From: Aquimarina sp040786285
Lineage (GTDB): Bacteria; Bacteroidota; Bacteroidia; Flavobacteriales; Flavobacteriaceae
Direction of reading: 5' to 3'
NCBI RefSeq assembly: GCF_040786285.1
Contig: NZ_JBFMKQ010000001.1
Span: forward strand, 2,170,001 to 2,234,000
Length of the DNA stretch: 64,000 nucleotides
A program made the position numbers and the translations under genes. The notes under the pieces were generated by a model. It made no database searches, was not told the origin of the DNA, and worked only from the letters and a program-made list of their open reading frames with translations. Shown in pieces: positions 9,801 through 18,715 of this stretch (positions within the stretch are counted from its first letter, which is position 1; the number at the start of each line of letters is the position of its first letter).

Positions 9801-11383
9801 TTGCAAAAACTCGTAATTCTACACCATATGTAGGATTAATTTCGCCTCCACCACATCATGATATTTATTCGATCGAAGATTTGTCACAACTGATTTATGA
9901 TTTAAAATCTGCAAACAGACAAGCAAGAATTAATGTGAAATTAGTTTCTGAAGTTGGAGTAGGTACAGTTGCTGCTGGTGTAGCCAAAGCAAAAGCAGAT
10001 GTAGTATTGATCTCAGGTTTCGATGGGGGAACGGGAGCATCACCACTAACATCCTTAAAGCATGCAGGGTTGCCCTGGGAACTTGGTATTGCCGAAGCAC
10101 AACAGACCCTGGTGGGGAATAATTTACGTAGTCGTATTGTATTAGAATGTGACGGACAATTAAAAACGGGACGTGATGTTGCAGTAGCATGTTTGTTAGG
10201 AGCAGAGGAATTTGGATTTGCAACAGCACCTCTGGTAGCTTCAGGATGTGTTATGATGCGTGTATGTCATTTAAATACATGTCCGGTAGGTATTGCTACG
10301 CAAAATCCAGAATTACGTAAGAAATTCAAAGGTAAGCCAGAACATGTGGTCAATTATATGTATTTCGTAGCACAGGAACTACGTGAAATTATGGCAAAAC
10401 TAGGTTTCCGTACGGTAGACGAAATGATTGGGCAGGTAAACAAGTTGGATCATAACAAAGCAATAGCTCATTATAAAGCAGCAGGGATAGACCTTACTCC
10501 AATTCTTCACCAGGTAGAAGCTCCAGAAGGGGTAGAAATTTACAATACAGAAGAACAGGATCATGGCTTAGGTAAATCTATTGATTTTGAAATTATAGAA
10601 CAGGCGCATCCTGCATTATTCCGTAAAGAAAAAACAACACTGGATTTTGATATTTGTAATACCGATAGAGCCGTCGGAGCAATCCTTAGTAATGAGATTT
10701 CTAAAATATATGGTGCTCAAGGATTACCAGATAATACATTGAAACTGAACTTTACCGGAGCCGCAGGCCAGAGCTTTGGAGCTTTTGCCACCAAAGGGTT
10801 AACCATGGTAGTCAATGGTAATACCAATGATTATTTAGGAAAAGGGCTTTCTGGAGCGAAACTGGTTATTAAAGTTCCTGAAGAGGCGACCATAGTGCCC
10901 GAAGAAAATGTGATCACTGGTAATGTAACCTTATATGGTGCCACCGCAGGAGAAGTTTATATCAACGGAAAAGCAGGTGAGCGATTCTGTGTACGTAACT
11001 CGGGAGCTAAAGCAGTTGTAGAGGGAATAGGAGATCACGGTTGTGAGTACATGACCGGTGGTGTTGCTGTGATTCTTGGTGAAGTAGGAAGAAACTTCGG
11101 AGCGGGAATGTCTGGCGGTATTGCATATATTTATGATGATAAGAAGACGTTTGAAGCACATTGTAACAAAGAAGCACTTAACCTTGATCCAGTCGAAGAA
11201 CAACAAGATGTTGAAGAGTTAAAGACGCTGATAGAGAATCATTACAATGCTACTTTAAGTCCGTTAGCGCAAAAAATTCTAGAAAATTGGGAGAAAGAAT
11301 TACCAAAATTCATTAAAATCTTCCCAGAGGAGTATAAGCAAGCATTAAAACGATTAGAAGAAGAAAAATTAGCACAAGCATAA
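6884..11383 (+). CDS. gltB: glutamate synthase large subunit (GOGAT alpha)
   Basis: The enzyme makes two glutamates from glutamine and 2-oxoglutarate. The 1499-residue product has the standard order. First is a class II glutamine amidotransferase domain, whose nucleophile is Cys16 in HDACGAGF; the first 15 residues form a short propeptide that must be removed. A central domain follows, then an FMN-binding synthase domain with GGKSNSGEGGE, the 3Fe-4S cysteine pattern CVMMRVCHLNTC (Cx5Cx4C), and a C-terminal GXGXG beta-helix domain (ITGNVTLYGATAGEVYING). gltD follows after 12 bp. Together with glnK-amt it forms an ammonium-assimilation block. Confidence 0.97.
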   Translation: MKKQGMYLPEFEHDACGAGFICSLEGKKSNDIIHKALEILEKLEHRGAVSADGKTGDGAGILIDIPHDFFVEHCDFDLPNAGEYAVSNVFLPKKENQRKFCIDTFEKNIADQGLVLLGWRDVPVDHIHLGEIAATTEPFIKQLFIGKEKEDQSYFDFNLKLFTARKVTEHTIYGSKLSESKFFYLPSLSTKTLIFKGLLMPEDIKLYYTDLMDPQVVTRLALVHQRFSTNTFPTWDLAQPFRYMCHNGEINTLRGNVTRMRSREELLESDWFGEDIKKILPVVLKGKSDSASMDMVVELLLMTGRSLPEVMMMMVPEAWEKNPEMSEAKKAFYEYNSCAMEPWDGPASIPFTDGNYIGAVLDRNGLRPSRYSVTKDGYVIMSSETGVVDLEPSNIEFHGRLEPGKMFLVDMSEGRIINDEEIKEKIASKHPYREWLDNNLVHLKDIPYNDCPLFLGEETVAKRKAVFGYTQEDIDTVIAPMGQLGKEPIGSMGSDTPIAVLSERPQLIYNYFKQLFAQVTNPPLDGIREELITDISLTLGSDHNIFDINEKHCNKLKIQNPVISKEDLDKIKTFTGKGFKVTSIPMLYNINRGLNGLEDALEAMLQEVSNVIDEGTNVVILSDRNVSKHRAPIPALLACSYVNSGLQRLGKRSRVSIIIESAEPREVHHFALLFGYGASAINPYMVNEIIGEQIKENNITGIDFDDAIKNYNKAVGKGVLKVMNKIGISTLNSYRSSQLFECIGINTKVVDQYFPNTATRIEGIGLYEIEKEIAKRHKRAYLEQEVAASLDLEIGGQYRWRRNGEKHQFNPLSVAKLQKSVRDNDPNTYKEYADLINEQSKSLMTIRGLLEFSNYDPISIDEVEPWTEIVKRFKTGAMSYGSISKEAHENLAVAMNRIGGKSNSGEGGENPLRFYKDVNGDWKNSAIKQVASGRFGVSSNYLTSAAEIQIKMAQGAKPGEGGQLPGPKVNPEIAKTRNSTPYVGLISPPPHHDIYSIEDLSQLIYDLKSANRQARINVKLVSEVGVGTVAAGVAKAKADVVLISGFDGGTGASPLTSLKHAGLPWELGIAEAQQTLVGNNLRSRIVLECDGQLKTGRDVAVACLLGAEEFGFATAPLVASGCVMMRVCHLNTCPVGIATQNPELRKKFKGKPEHVVNYMYFVAQELREIMAKLGFRTVDEMIGQVNKLDHNKAIAHYKAAGIDLTPILHQVEAPEGVEIYNTEEQDHGLGKSIDFEIIEQAHPALFRKEKTTLDFDICNTDRAVGAILSNEISKIYGAQGLPDNTLKLNFTGAAGQSFGAFATKGLTMVVNGNTNDYLGKGLSGAKLVIKVPEEATIVPEENVITGNVTLYGATAGEVYINGKAGERFCVRNSGAKAVVEGIGDHGCEYMTGGVAVILGEVGRNFGAGMSGGIAYIYDDKKTFEAHCNKEALNLDPVEEQQDVEELKTLIENHYNATLSPLAQKILENWEKELPKFIKIFPEEYKQALKRLEEEKLAQA

Positions 11384-11395
11384 AACGATATTAAC

Positions 11396-12859
11396 ATGGG
11401 AAAGATAACTGGATTTTTAGAATTTAAAAGAGAGATCGAACAGTACCAACCTGTTAAAGATCGTATAAAAGATTATAAAGAGTTTACGGTAGAAATGCCA
11501 GAGAAAAAACTCAAGGATCAGGGAGCTCGTTGTATGGATTGCGGTATTCCATTTTGTCATAGTGGTTGCCCGTTAGGAAATTTGATTCCTGATTTTAACG
11601 ATGCAGTATATCGTGGTAAATGGGAAAAAGCAGCAAGTATTTTGCACTCTACTAATAATTTTCCTGAATTTACAGGGAGATTATGCCCGGCACCTTGCGA
11701 AGAAGCATGTGTATTGGGGATTAATGAAGACCCTGTAACGATTGAGAATATTGAAAAAAATATTGTTGAAGAGGCGTTTAAGAATGGATGGGTAAAAGCT
11801 AACGCTCCAAGAGAAAGAACAGGTAAAACTGTGGCAGTAATTGGATCTGGTCCTGCCGGATTAGCAACAGCACAACAATTAAACAGAGCCGGGCATTTAG
11901 TTACTGTTTTTGAAAGAGATGAAAAAGTTGGAGGATTGTTACGCTATGGTATTCCGGATTTTAAGATGGAAAAACACGTAATAGATCGTCGTGTTCAAGT
12001 TTTAGAAGAAGAAGGAATAGTATTTAAAACCAATAGCCATATAGGAAAGGATATCAAGGCAGATGAACTTAAATCAGAATTTGATGCGGTAGTATTATGT
12101 ACAGGAGCTACGGTTCGCCGTAATTTACCTGTAAAAGGATCTGACCTAAAGGGTGTAGTACAAGCCATGGATTTTCTACCACAAAACAATAGAAGGGTAG
12201 ATGGTGTTAAAGATCTGGGAGAAGAAATCCTGGCAACCGATAAAGATGTGATTGTGATTGGTGGTGGTGATACAGGATCAGATTGTATTGGTACTTCTGT
12301 GCGACATGGTGCAACATCGGTTACTAATTTTGAGATTATGGGCAAAGCTACTACAGCACGTCCTGCAAATCAACCTTGGCCATTTTGGCCGATGCGTTTG
12401 CGTACTAGTTCTTCACATCAAGAAGGAGTTGATCGTAACTGGAGTATCTCTACAAAAGAGTTTTTGGGAGATAAAAACGGAAACTTAAAAGGCTTAATTA
12501 CTACAGAAGTAGAATGGGTAAAAGAAAATGGTCGTTTTACATTAAAAGAAATTCTTGGTACCGAAAAAGAATGGAAGTGTGAATTGGCTCTCCTGGCTCT
12601 TGGATTTACCGGGTCTGAACCTACCATTGCAGAGCAATTAGGAATTGATATGGACGCCAGAACCAATATAAAAGCTACAGAAGATAATTATGCGACTAAT
12701 GTAAAAGGAGTTTTTGCTGCAGGGGATACCCGTAGAGGACAGTCTTTAATTGTTTGGGCTATTGCCGAAGGAAGACAAGCAGCACACCATGTAGATACTT
12801 ATTTAATGGGGTCATCTAATCTTCCACTTAAAGGAGAAGGAGATTTACCAAGAGTTTAG
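11396..12859 (+). CDS. gltD: glutamate synthase small subunit (GOGAT beta)
   Basis: This 487-residue subunit passes NAD(P)H electrons to GltB. The N-terminal region (about 40-110) carries Fe-S cysteine motifs CMDCGIPFCHSGCPLGN and CPAPCEEAC. An FAD Rossmann motif AVIGSGPAGLATA lies near residue 145 and a second nucleotide-binding motif VIVIGGGDTGSDC near 285. The C-terminal FAD motif GVFAAGDTRRGQSLIVWAI is typical. It is co-transcribed with gltB (12-bp gap) and followed by a strong terminator. Confidence 0.97.
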   Translation: MGKITGFLEFKREIEQYQPVKDRIKDYKEFTVEMPEKKLKDQGARCMDCGIPFCHSGCPLGNLIPDFNDAVYRGKWEKAASILHSTNNFPEFTGRLCPAPCEEACVLGINEDPVTIENIEKNIVEEAFKNGWVKANAPRERTGKTVAVIGSGPAGLATAQQLNRAGHLVTVFERDEKVGGLLRYGIPDFKMEKHVIDRRVQVLEEEGIVFKTNSHIGKDIKADELKSEFDAVVLCTGATVRRNLPVKGSDLKGVVQAMDFLPQNNRRVDGVKDLGEEILATDKDVIVIGGGDTGSDCIGTSVRHGATSVTNFEIMGKATTARPANQPWPFWPMRLRTSSSHQEGVDRNWSISTKEFLGDKNGNLKGLITTEVEWVKENGRFTLKEILGTEKEWKCELALLALGFTGSEPTIAEQLGIDMDARTNIKATEDNYATNVKGVFAAGDTRRGQSLIVWAIAEGRQAAHHVDTYLMGSSNLPLKGEGDLPRV

Positions 12860-12885
12860 TAGATTATTTAATATTAGTGTTAAGA

Positions 12886-12921
12886 AAAAAGCTGCTAACA
12901 TGGGAATTAGCAGCTTTTTTT
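12886..12921 (+). terminator. intrinsic terminator of gltBD
   Basis: The stem AAAAAGCTGCTAA / TTAGCAGCTTTTT with loop catgggaa is followed by a T tract, 27 bp after the gltD stop. Confidence 0.92.
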
Positions 12922-13069
12922 GTTACTAAATCGATCTAAAAATTTATTAGAATAATACTAATTGGTTATACCTATTGTTTTTTAAACTTAATGGCTATTT
13001 TTTTTCTTAAAAGATAAACAAAGAAGTTAGCGACAAGATTCATAATAAAATTATCAAAACTTCTACTTG

Positions 13070-14197
13070 TTATTTGATATCTCTGCTTAGTAGAACAATA
13101 TCTTTATTTAAAAAATCTCGAAAATTCTCTACAGAAGGGTGTCCTAAAAAAGGGGCATGAAAAAAGGAAGGTGTGTCATTACGCCAAATCATAGCATAGG
13201 TAATACTACTAGCTCTAATAGCTTTATAGAGATTTTCAGTCCACCAATCATTTTGAGTTACATTTTGCAACCCGGTTTCTGTAAGGGCAAAAAGCATATT
13301 TTTATTAATGGCAATATTTTCTACAATTTGTAAATTTCTTAGAGCATTTTGCAAAAATTTTCCATTCTTAAAGTCATATACGTCAACACCTAACATATCC
13401 ACATATTCATCTCCAGGATAATTTCTCAAATACTCTGAAGGATCTGAAACCCAATTCGGAGAGTATATATAGATCACATTATGCACATCAAAATCTTCAG
13501 ACAAAATTTTAACGGTATCCCTATAAAGTTGTATATATTGTGCTGTTGTTCTGAACCCTTCTCCCCAATAAAAAAAGTCCCCATTCATTTCGTGCCATGG
13601 TCTAAATAACACTGGTATAGGTTTTCCGTCTGCATCTTTTAATTTTTTGAAAACGGTAGCTACTCGTTCTAAAAACATTAAAAAAAGATCTCTAAACTCT
13701 CCGTTTTCTAACATTTTAGGTACAACGCTATTTTTCTCACCGAAGTTTCCTCTTAAGTTATTAGGGTTGGTAGCATGCCAGCTCATGGTGATAATACTTC
13801 CGTTTTCATGAGCGTCTATAACTGCTTTAGTGAATTTTTCTATAAACGGATCTACATCAGGTTGACGACCTATCAGTTCAAGATCAAAACCAGCTATAGC
13901 TGGATAATCATTAGCAACTTCATTAAAATCCTTATCAAGCTTGTCGGGCATAGGAAAATTATTGCCAGTACCAAAAGGTTCTTGTTGACCAAAAGCAATA
14001 CCTTTTTGTGTTAGTGCTTGTAGCCTAGTATATAAATCTCTGGCTTCCGGGGCTAAATTAGCATCAGCAAAATCACCATTATTATCAATTAAAGGTGGAT
14101 TTCTTTCAGCATTTGGATCAAATAAACTTTGCTCATCTGTAGAACAACTTATACATATAAAAATCTTCAGAAAAAGTATTACAAGCCCTTTTTTCAT
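13070..14197 (-). CDS. glycoside hydrolase family 26 (beta-mannanase type) lipoprotein
   Basis: The 375-residue protein begins with a lipoprotein signal (KIFICISC, lipobox Cys at about residue 19), so it should be membrane-anchored, probably at the outer membrane. The GH26 fold is recognised from FGQQEPFG, the SWHATNP segment, the acid/base motif FRPWHEMNG (Glu about 203) and the nucleophile motif ALTETG (Glu about 305). GH26 enzymes of this type mostly cleave beta-1,4-mannan; some act on mixed-linkage glucan or xylan. It is monocistronic, with no SusCD pair beside it, so it is not part of a classical polysaccharide utilisation locus. Confidence 0.88.
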   Translation of the reverse strand: MKKGLVILFLKIFICISCSTDEQSLFDPNAERNPPLIDNNGDFADANLAPEARDLYTRLQALTQKGIAFGQQEPFGTGNNFPMPDKLDKDFNEVANDYPAIAGFDLELIGRQPDVDPFIEKFTKAVIDAHENGSIITMSWHATNPNNLRGNFGEKNSVVPKMLENGEFRDLFLMFLERVATVFKKLKDADGKPIPVLFRPWHEMNGDFFYWGEGFRTTAQYIQLYRDTVKILSEDFDVHNVIYIYSPNWVSDPSEYLRNYPGDEYVDMLGVDVYDFKNGKFLQNALRNLQIVENIAINKNMLFALTETGLQNVTQNDWWTENLYKAIRASSITYAMIWRNDTPSFFHAPFLGHPSVENFRDFLNKDIVLLSRDIK

Positions 14198-14343
14198 TCA
14201 TATTTAGTCGTATAAATATTTGTACCTAACAAGTGAACTGCTATCTATAACATAAGAAAGCTATGTGTATTTGAAAAATAAAGGTTTTAGTGAATTTGTG
14301 GCATATTAAAACACACATGATATTTAAATAAATATGTATATTA

Positions 14344-14360
14344 GCGACCATTTGGTTTGT
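14344..14360 (+). promoter_or_regulatory. putative TetR operator, site A, before the sterol-desaturase-family gene
   Basis: GCGACC-ATTT-GGTTTGT follows directly after the promoter-like box TATATTAG (14337-14344). The segment TGTATATTAGC plus RACC-N4-GGTY is shared with site B at 15864. The operator half-sites match the perfect site C at 25737. A position over the probable transcription start suits repression. Inferred from sequence similarity. Confidence 0.6.
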
Positions 14361-14496
14361 TTAATGAATTTATTGGTTACTATTTATGAAGAACAGATTC
14401 TATTATTAATCTTCTTTGTAAAAGGTATAGTGTGAAGAGGAGTGTTTTATTAATAAAGAAATGCTCTATTCATACTTTTCATAAATTAAAGCTTTA

Positions 14497-15687
14497 ATGA
14501 TGTTATCAAAAATATTAAATTTTGATTTTAGGACGCTTTCGTATAGGTATATAGTATATGTTATACCGATATTCATGATAGGTTTTGGAATCTACGATAC
14601 TTTTTTAGATACTGGTAGTAAGTTTGTTAGAATTGCAAAGAAGCTTATAAATGATTCTGGTCAATATCTTAAAGATACATTCTTAGAGAATACAGACATA
14701 ACATTAGTATTATGGGGTTTAGTGTTTTTTTTAATTATTTATATCTCTCTGTTTGCTTATTTAAGTTATCAGAAATCCATTAATAAGAAAGGAAAAATCC
14801 ATTTTCTTAGCATTCTTATTCCACATTTTTTGGTAAATATTCTCGACATGTTTTTTACCGTAATTATACTTTATAGTATTGGGTTTTCGGTGTATTTGAT
14901 TACTGGTCAGTTGGTTACTGATGGTAATTATTTTGTAGAGATAGAAAGCCAAGTAGTTTATTTTTATAACGAGAAAATCCCTACTATAGTAAACATGCCA
15001 TATTTGTTGGCTATATTTTTTACTATCATTTTTACAGACTTACCAGGTTATTTTTTGCATTGGTTAACTCATAAATCCAGATTTTTGTGGTATGTAGTTC
15101 ATAGATCACATCATACAGCGGAGATAATGCATCCAATGGGAACGGGGCCAGTTTATGGTTTTGGTTTTTTGTTAGGAATACCTAGGTTTTTTATAACATT
15201 GGCTGTTTCAAAATTTATTTATGAAGAACCGTTAGTCATAGAAATGTTAGTTTTTTATTTTTTCTATATTCTTGTTGAAAAATTTAATCATGCGAGTCCT
15301 TTTTATGATTTTGCATATCGTAATAAATTAGTTCGTTATGTGTCGGCATTTTATGGCAGTGGGGTATATCATTATACTCACCATTCAGCTAGAGAAGGTG
15401 AAGAAAGTGTGAATATTGCAGGTTCATTCTTCAATTTTTGGGATAGGGTTTTTGGTACTTTTGTAAAACCTAGAAAAGAAAAACCAGCTATAGGATTAAC
15501 CAATCAGCCAGATATTATTTTAAATCCTATTACGCTTTATTTTAGTGGGCTTTTAACAATAGGGTATGAGCTTAGAAATAATTCAATCAAACATTGGTTC
15601 AATATAATATTTGGAACTGTATCTTATGCTCCTCCACAAACAAAAGACTATCTGATTACTGCTTACAATAAGCCACCGATAAAATAA
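14497..15687 (+). CDS. sterol desaturase / fatty acid hydroxylase superfamily membrane protein
   Basis: This 396-residue integral membrane protein has about six hydrophobic segments and the histidine clusters of the di-iron fatty acid hydroxylase superfamily: HWLTHKSRF, WYVVHRSHHTAEIMHP, a His in EKFNHASPFYD, and YHYTHHSARE. Members hydroxylate or desaturate sterols, fatty acids or carotenoids, or cleave alkylglycerol ethers; the substrate cannot be told from sequence. The long 5' region contains operator site A. Together with the TonB receptor 240 bp downstream, which carries a near-identical promoter/operator, it belongs to the putative TetR regulon. No signal peptide. Confidence 0.8.
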   Translation: MMLSKILNFDFRTLSYRYIVYVIPIFMIGFGIYDTFLDTGSKFVRIAKKLINDSGQYLKDTFLENTDITLVLWGLVFFLIIYISLFAYLSYQKSINKKGKIHFLSILIPHFLVNILDMFFTVIILYSIGFSVYLITGQLVTDGNYFVEIESQVVYFYNEKIPTIVNMPYLLAIFFTIIFTDLPGYFLHWLTHKSRFLWYVVHRSHHTAEIMHPMGTGPVYGFGFLLGIPRFFITLAVSKFIYEEPLVIEMLVFYFFYILVEKFNHASPFYDFAYRNKLVRYVSAFYGSGVYHYTHHSAREGEESVNIAGSFFNFWDRVFGTFVKPRKEKPAIGLTNQPDIILNPITLYFSGLLTIGYELRNNSIKHWFNIIFGTVSYAPPQTKDYLITAYNKPPIK

Positions 15688-15863
15688 ATGATGGATCTTA
15701 TTTATTATTATCCAATAGAAGAACAAAATTATCTGTAATATTTTTTCAAAGAATATCCTAAGTGATCGTAGGGAAAACATATTTATTTTCTTCTTTGATA
15801 ATCCTTTTTAAATGAATTTATTTCCTTGATAATGTAGTATGTAATGAAATAAAATGTATATTA

Positions 15864-15880
15864 GCAACCGGACGGTCGGT
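15864..15880 (+). promoter_or_regulatory. putative TetR operator, site B, before the TonB receptor
   Basis: GCAACC-GGAC-GGTCGGT follows TATATTAG (15857-15864), 49 bp before the receptor start codon. Some 25 bp around this box match the site A region closely. See site C for the symmetric version. Confidence 0.65.
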
Positions 15881-15928
15881 TTATTAATAACTTACTTGGG
15901 GATAATTATTAATTTAAAACTTATTTAA

Positions 15929-18664
15929 ATGCAAAAAATACTGTGTATATTACCTGTGTTCTTCTTTTTTTATAGCGTTCAGGGTATATCTCAAAACGCA
16001 ATTGAAGGTACAGTTAAAGATAAAAACAATATTCCTATTTTAGGAGTAAATGTAATTATTAAAGATACTAATGAAGGGGTTTCCTCTGATATAGATGGGA
16101 ATTTTAAAATAACAACTTCTAAAGAATATCCAGTTATACTTCAATTTAGTTTTTTGGGATATCAGACTCAAGAGGTTGAGGTTACAAGTGCCTCCAGGGT
16201 AGAGATTATCTTACAGCAAGATGCTCAATTGATGGATGAGGTTGTGGTAAGTACATCCAGGAAGTCTGAGAGAATAATTGATGCTCCTGCTTCTGTTTCA
16301 ATAATTTCGGCAAAATCTTTAGGAACCAAACCGGTAGAGAATGCTGCAAAAGCATTAACAAGTCTGGTTGGTGTTGATGTAGCCGAAGATAATATAGGAC
16401 AATATTCTGTTACCTTAAGAGGAAATCGTTTTCCTTTTGGAAACACAACTTTGGTAATGGTTGATAATAGAAATATTAAGATTCCGGGATTTGACTATTC
16501 AGATTTTAGTAGGATACCACTGCTTACCGAAGATTTTGAAAGAATAGAAGTTACACGAGGGCCCGCTTCTGCTTTATATGGTCCGGGAGTTAGTTCGGGT
16601 GTAATTCAATATCGTTCTAAAAGCCCGATTAAATATCCGGGTACTACGGTTACCGTGGGTGGTGGATTGCAAAGTACATTGCAGGCTGGTATAAAACATG
16701 CACAAAAAATTAATGATCATTTTGGGTTTAAGATTAGTGCAAAATATCTAACTGCTGAAGCTTGGGAGTATGATCGTAATGATCCTCAGGATGCGGCACA
16801 TTTGGCAATCAATAACACGGTTATAAGAAACCCTGTAACTGGGGCTACTATTTTGACGTTAGATCCTAATGACCCTGTAGAAACTGCTATACAAAATTTT
16901 GGTATTGCTGGTAATATTGAATATCAAAACAAGGGACATTTACTCAATGTAAACCTGGGATATTCTAGAGGTAAAGCTCCTTTTTATCTGGATCGAGGAG
17001 ATGGATATTGGGATTTTCCATCCATTTATTCACAAGTGAGGTATTCAAAAGGCGGTTTTTTTATCCAGTATGACAATAATTTTATTAATTCTAAAGAAGG
17101 GAACTCATTCGGTTATAAATCGGGAGATGTTTTTATTTCAAAAAATGCTTCGCACGAAATCCAGACGCAGTATAACTTTGATTTATTTAAAGATAAATTA
17201 AATATTAGTGTCGGAGGAGAGTATAGGATCGAAACTACAGATTCTGAAGGTACTATTTATGGTCGTTTTGAAGATGATGATGATTTTGATATAGTAGGAG
17301 GGTATTTATATGCTGATTATGTTATTCTGAAAGATAAATTGAATTTGAAGGCAACAGGGAGACTAGACAATTTTATTGCTATGGATGCTACCGAGTTTTC
17401 ACCACAATTAGCTATAGTTTTCAAACCACTACCAGGGCATTCGTTTAGAGGAGCATGGAGTAGAACAGCTACCCCACCACCAGCAGTTGATTTTTTTGGA
17501 GATGTAACCGTCTCTTCTCCATCTGCAGATCAACCTTTTTTTATAAATTATTTAGGAGGAAATGCATTGTATAACTATGATACTGCGATAACAAATACTT
17601 TTATACCTACTGGTGATGCTGCAAATCCATTTGTTTCTTTTGAAGGAACAGATTTTCCTTTACAAACAGCTTATGCAATAGCTTTGCAAGAATTAGGTGC
17701 ATCTGGTCAGGTACCTGCAGATCTTATTGCTTTTCTACAAACCAAATTACCTGATATATCAGGAGGATCAACTCCTGTACTTATAGATCCATTAACTCAA
17801 CAACCCTATGCAGCAGGTGTTAATCCTCTTAGTGCAAAAACTGAAAGGGTTTTGCCTTCTATTACAGAAAATTATGAATTAGGTTACAAAGGATTTATAG
17901 GTGAAAAATTGGCATTCGAAGTTTCAAGTTATTGGGGAAAATCTATCCGAATAAATCAACAGATAACAAATCCTTTATCCTTATTTGCAACAATTTCTCA
18001 GGATCTTGTTAGAGCAGCTACTGGTGCAATATCTGATCCAGAATATGCGTTTTTAGGTTCGCAATTGGGAATTACAGCAGATGAGGCAAGAGGATTAATT
18101 GCACAAGCTTTTACTACTGTTGGCGATAATCTAGCTGCACAACCATTAGGGGTTGTTGCACATAGTTTAGCGAATAAATTTCCTAATGCAGCCGAGGTAC
18201 ATCTAACTACGCAGTCTGTTGATCTTGATGATCCAATTGTGTGGGGTGGTATAGAAGCAGGTGTATCCTACAGCTTTAATGAAAATCTGAATGCTTTTGT
18301 AAATTATAATTTTGTTAATAATGATTTTAATAATACAAATGTTGTAAATACAGGTCTAACTCCTAGGAACAGAGTGAAATTAGGAGTAGAGTATATCCAG
18401 GAAGTTGGTTTTTCTTTTGGAGCTTCTATGCGTTACCAAGATCCATATACTGCTAGTTTTCAGGATGGTTATCGTTTTTCTGGCGTTTCCCCATCGTTTT
18501 CGGTATATGATGCTAATGTAAGTTATAAGTTCAAAAAAGGTTTAAACATTGCAGTTTCTGGTCAAAATATTTTTAATAACGAATACAGAGCTTATCCTTT
18601 TACACCAAAAATTGGCACCATGGTATTGGCTAAGGCTACTTATTCGTTTGGAGGAAATAAATAA
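15929..18664 (+). CDS. TonB-dependent outer-membrane receptor (carboxypeptidase-regulatory-domain type)
   Basis: The 911-residue protein imports a ligand across the outer membrane using TonB. A signal peptide (to about residue 22) precedes a CarboxypepD_reg-like domain (IEGTVKDKNNIPILGVNVII, about 25-105). The plug follows (DEVVVSTSRKSERIIDAPASVSII, RITRGPASALYGPGVSSG-like segment), then a beta-barrel ending KATYSFGGNK. No SusD-type lipoprotein is nearby, so it is not a classical glycan SusCD pair. Operator site B sits at its promoter, linking it to the TetR cluster. The ligand is unknown; a glycoside or lipid-like compound would fit the neighbours. Confidence 0.88.
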   Translation: MQKILCILPVFFFFYSVQGISQNAIEGTVKDKNNIPILGVNVIIKDTNEGVSSDIDGNFKITTSKEYPVILQFSFLGYQTQEVEVTSASRVEIILQQDAQLMDEVVVSTSRKSERIIDAPASVSIISAKSLGTKPVENAAKALTSLVGVDVAEDNIGQYSVTLRGNRFPFGNTTLVMVDNRNIKIPGFDYSDFSRIPLLTEDFERIEVTRGPASALYGPGVSSGVIQYRSKSPIKYPGTTVTVGGGLQSTLQAGIKHAQKINDHFGFKISAKYLTAEAWEYDRNDPQDAAHLAINNTVIRNPVTGATILTLDPNDPVETAIQNFGIAGNIEYQNKGHLLNVNLGYSRGKAPFYLDRGDGYWDFPSIYSQVRYSKGGFFIQYDNNFINSKEGNSFGYKSGDVFISKNASHEIQTQYNFDLFKDKLNISVGGEYRIETTDSEGTIYGRFEDDDDFDIVGGYLYADYVILKDKLNLKATGRLDNFIAMDATEFSPQLAIVFKPLPGHSFRGAWSRTATPPPAVDFFGDVTVSSPSADQPFFINYLGGNALYNYDTAITNTFIPTGDAANPFVSFEGTDFPLQTAYAIALQELGASGQVPADLIAFLQTKLPDISGGSTPVLIDPLTQQPYAAGVNPLSAKTERVLPSITENYELGYKGFIGEKLAFEVSSYWGKSIRINQQITNPLSLFATISQDLVRAATGAISDPEYAFLGSQLGITADEARGLIAQAFTTVGDNLAAQPLGVVAHSLANKFPNAAEVHLTTQSVDLDDPIVWGGIEAGVSYSFNENLNAFVNYNFVNNDFNNTNVVNTGLTPRNRVKLGVEYIQEVGFSFGASMRYQDPYTASFQDGYRFSGVSPSFSVYDANVSYKFKKGLNIAVSGQNIFNNEYRAYPFTPKIGTMVLAKATYSFGGNK

Positions 18665-18715
18665 TAGTTTTGCTTTGTTTTATTTCTTTTTAGTAATACA
18701 GTTTGTACTTTATGA

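Noticed and set aside
14497..18664. Polysaccharide utilisation locus with a SusC/SusD pair
   Set aside because: The TonB receptor has no SusD-like lipoprotein beside it, and the surrounding enzymes are not typical polysaccharide-degrading sets, despite GH26 and GH1 genes.
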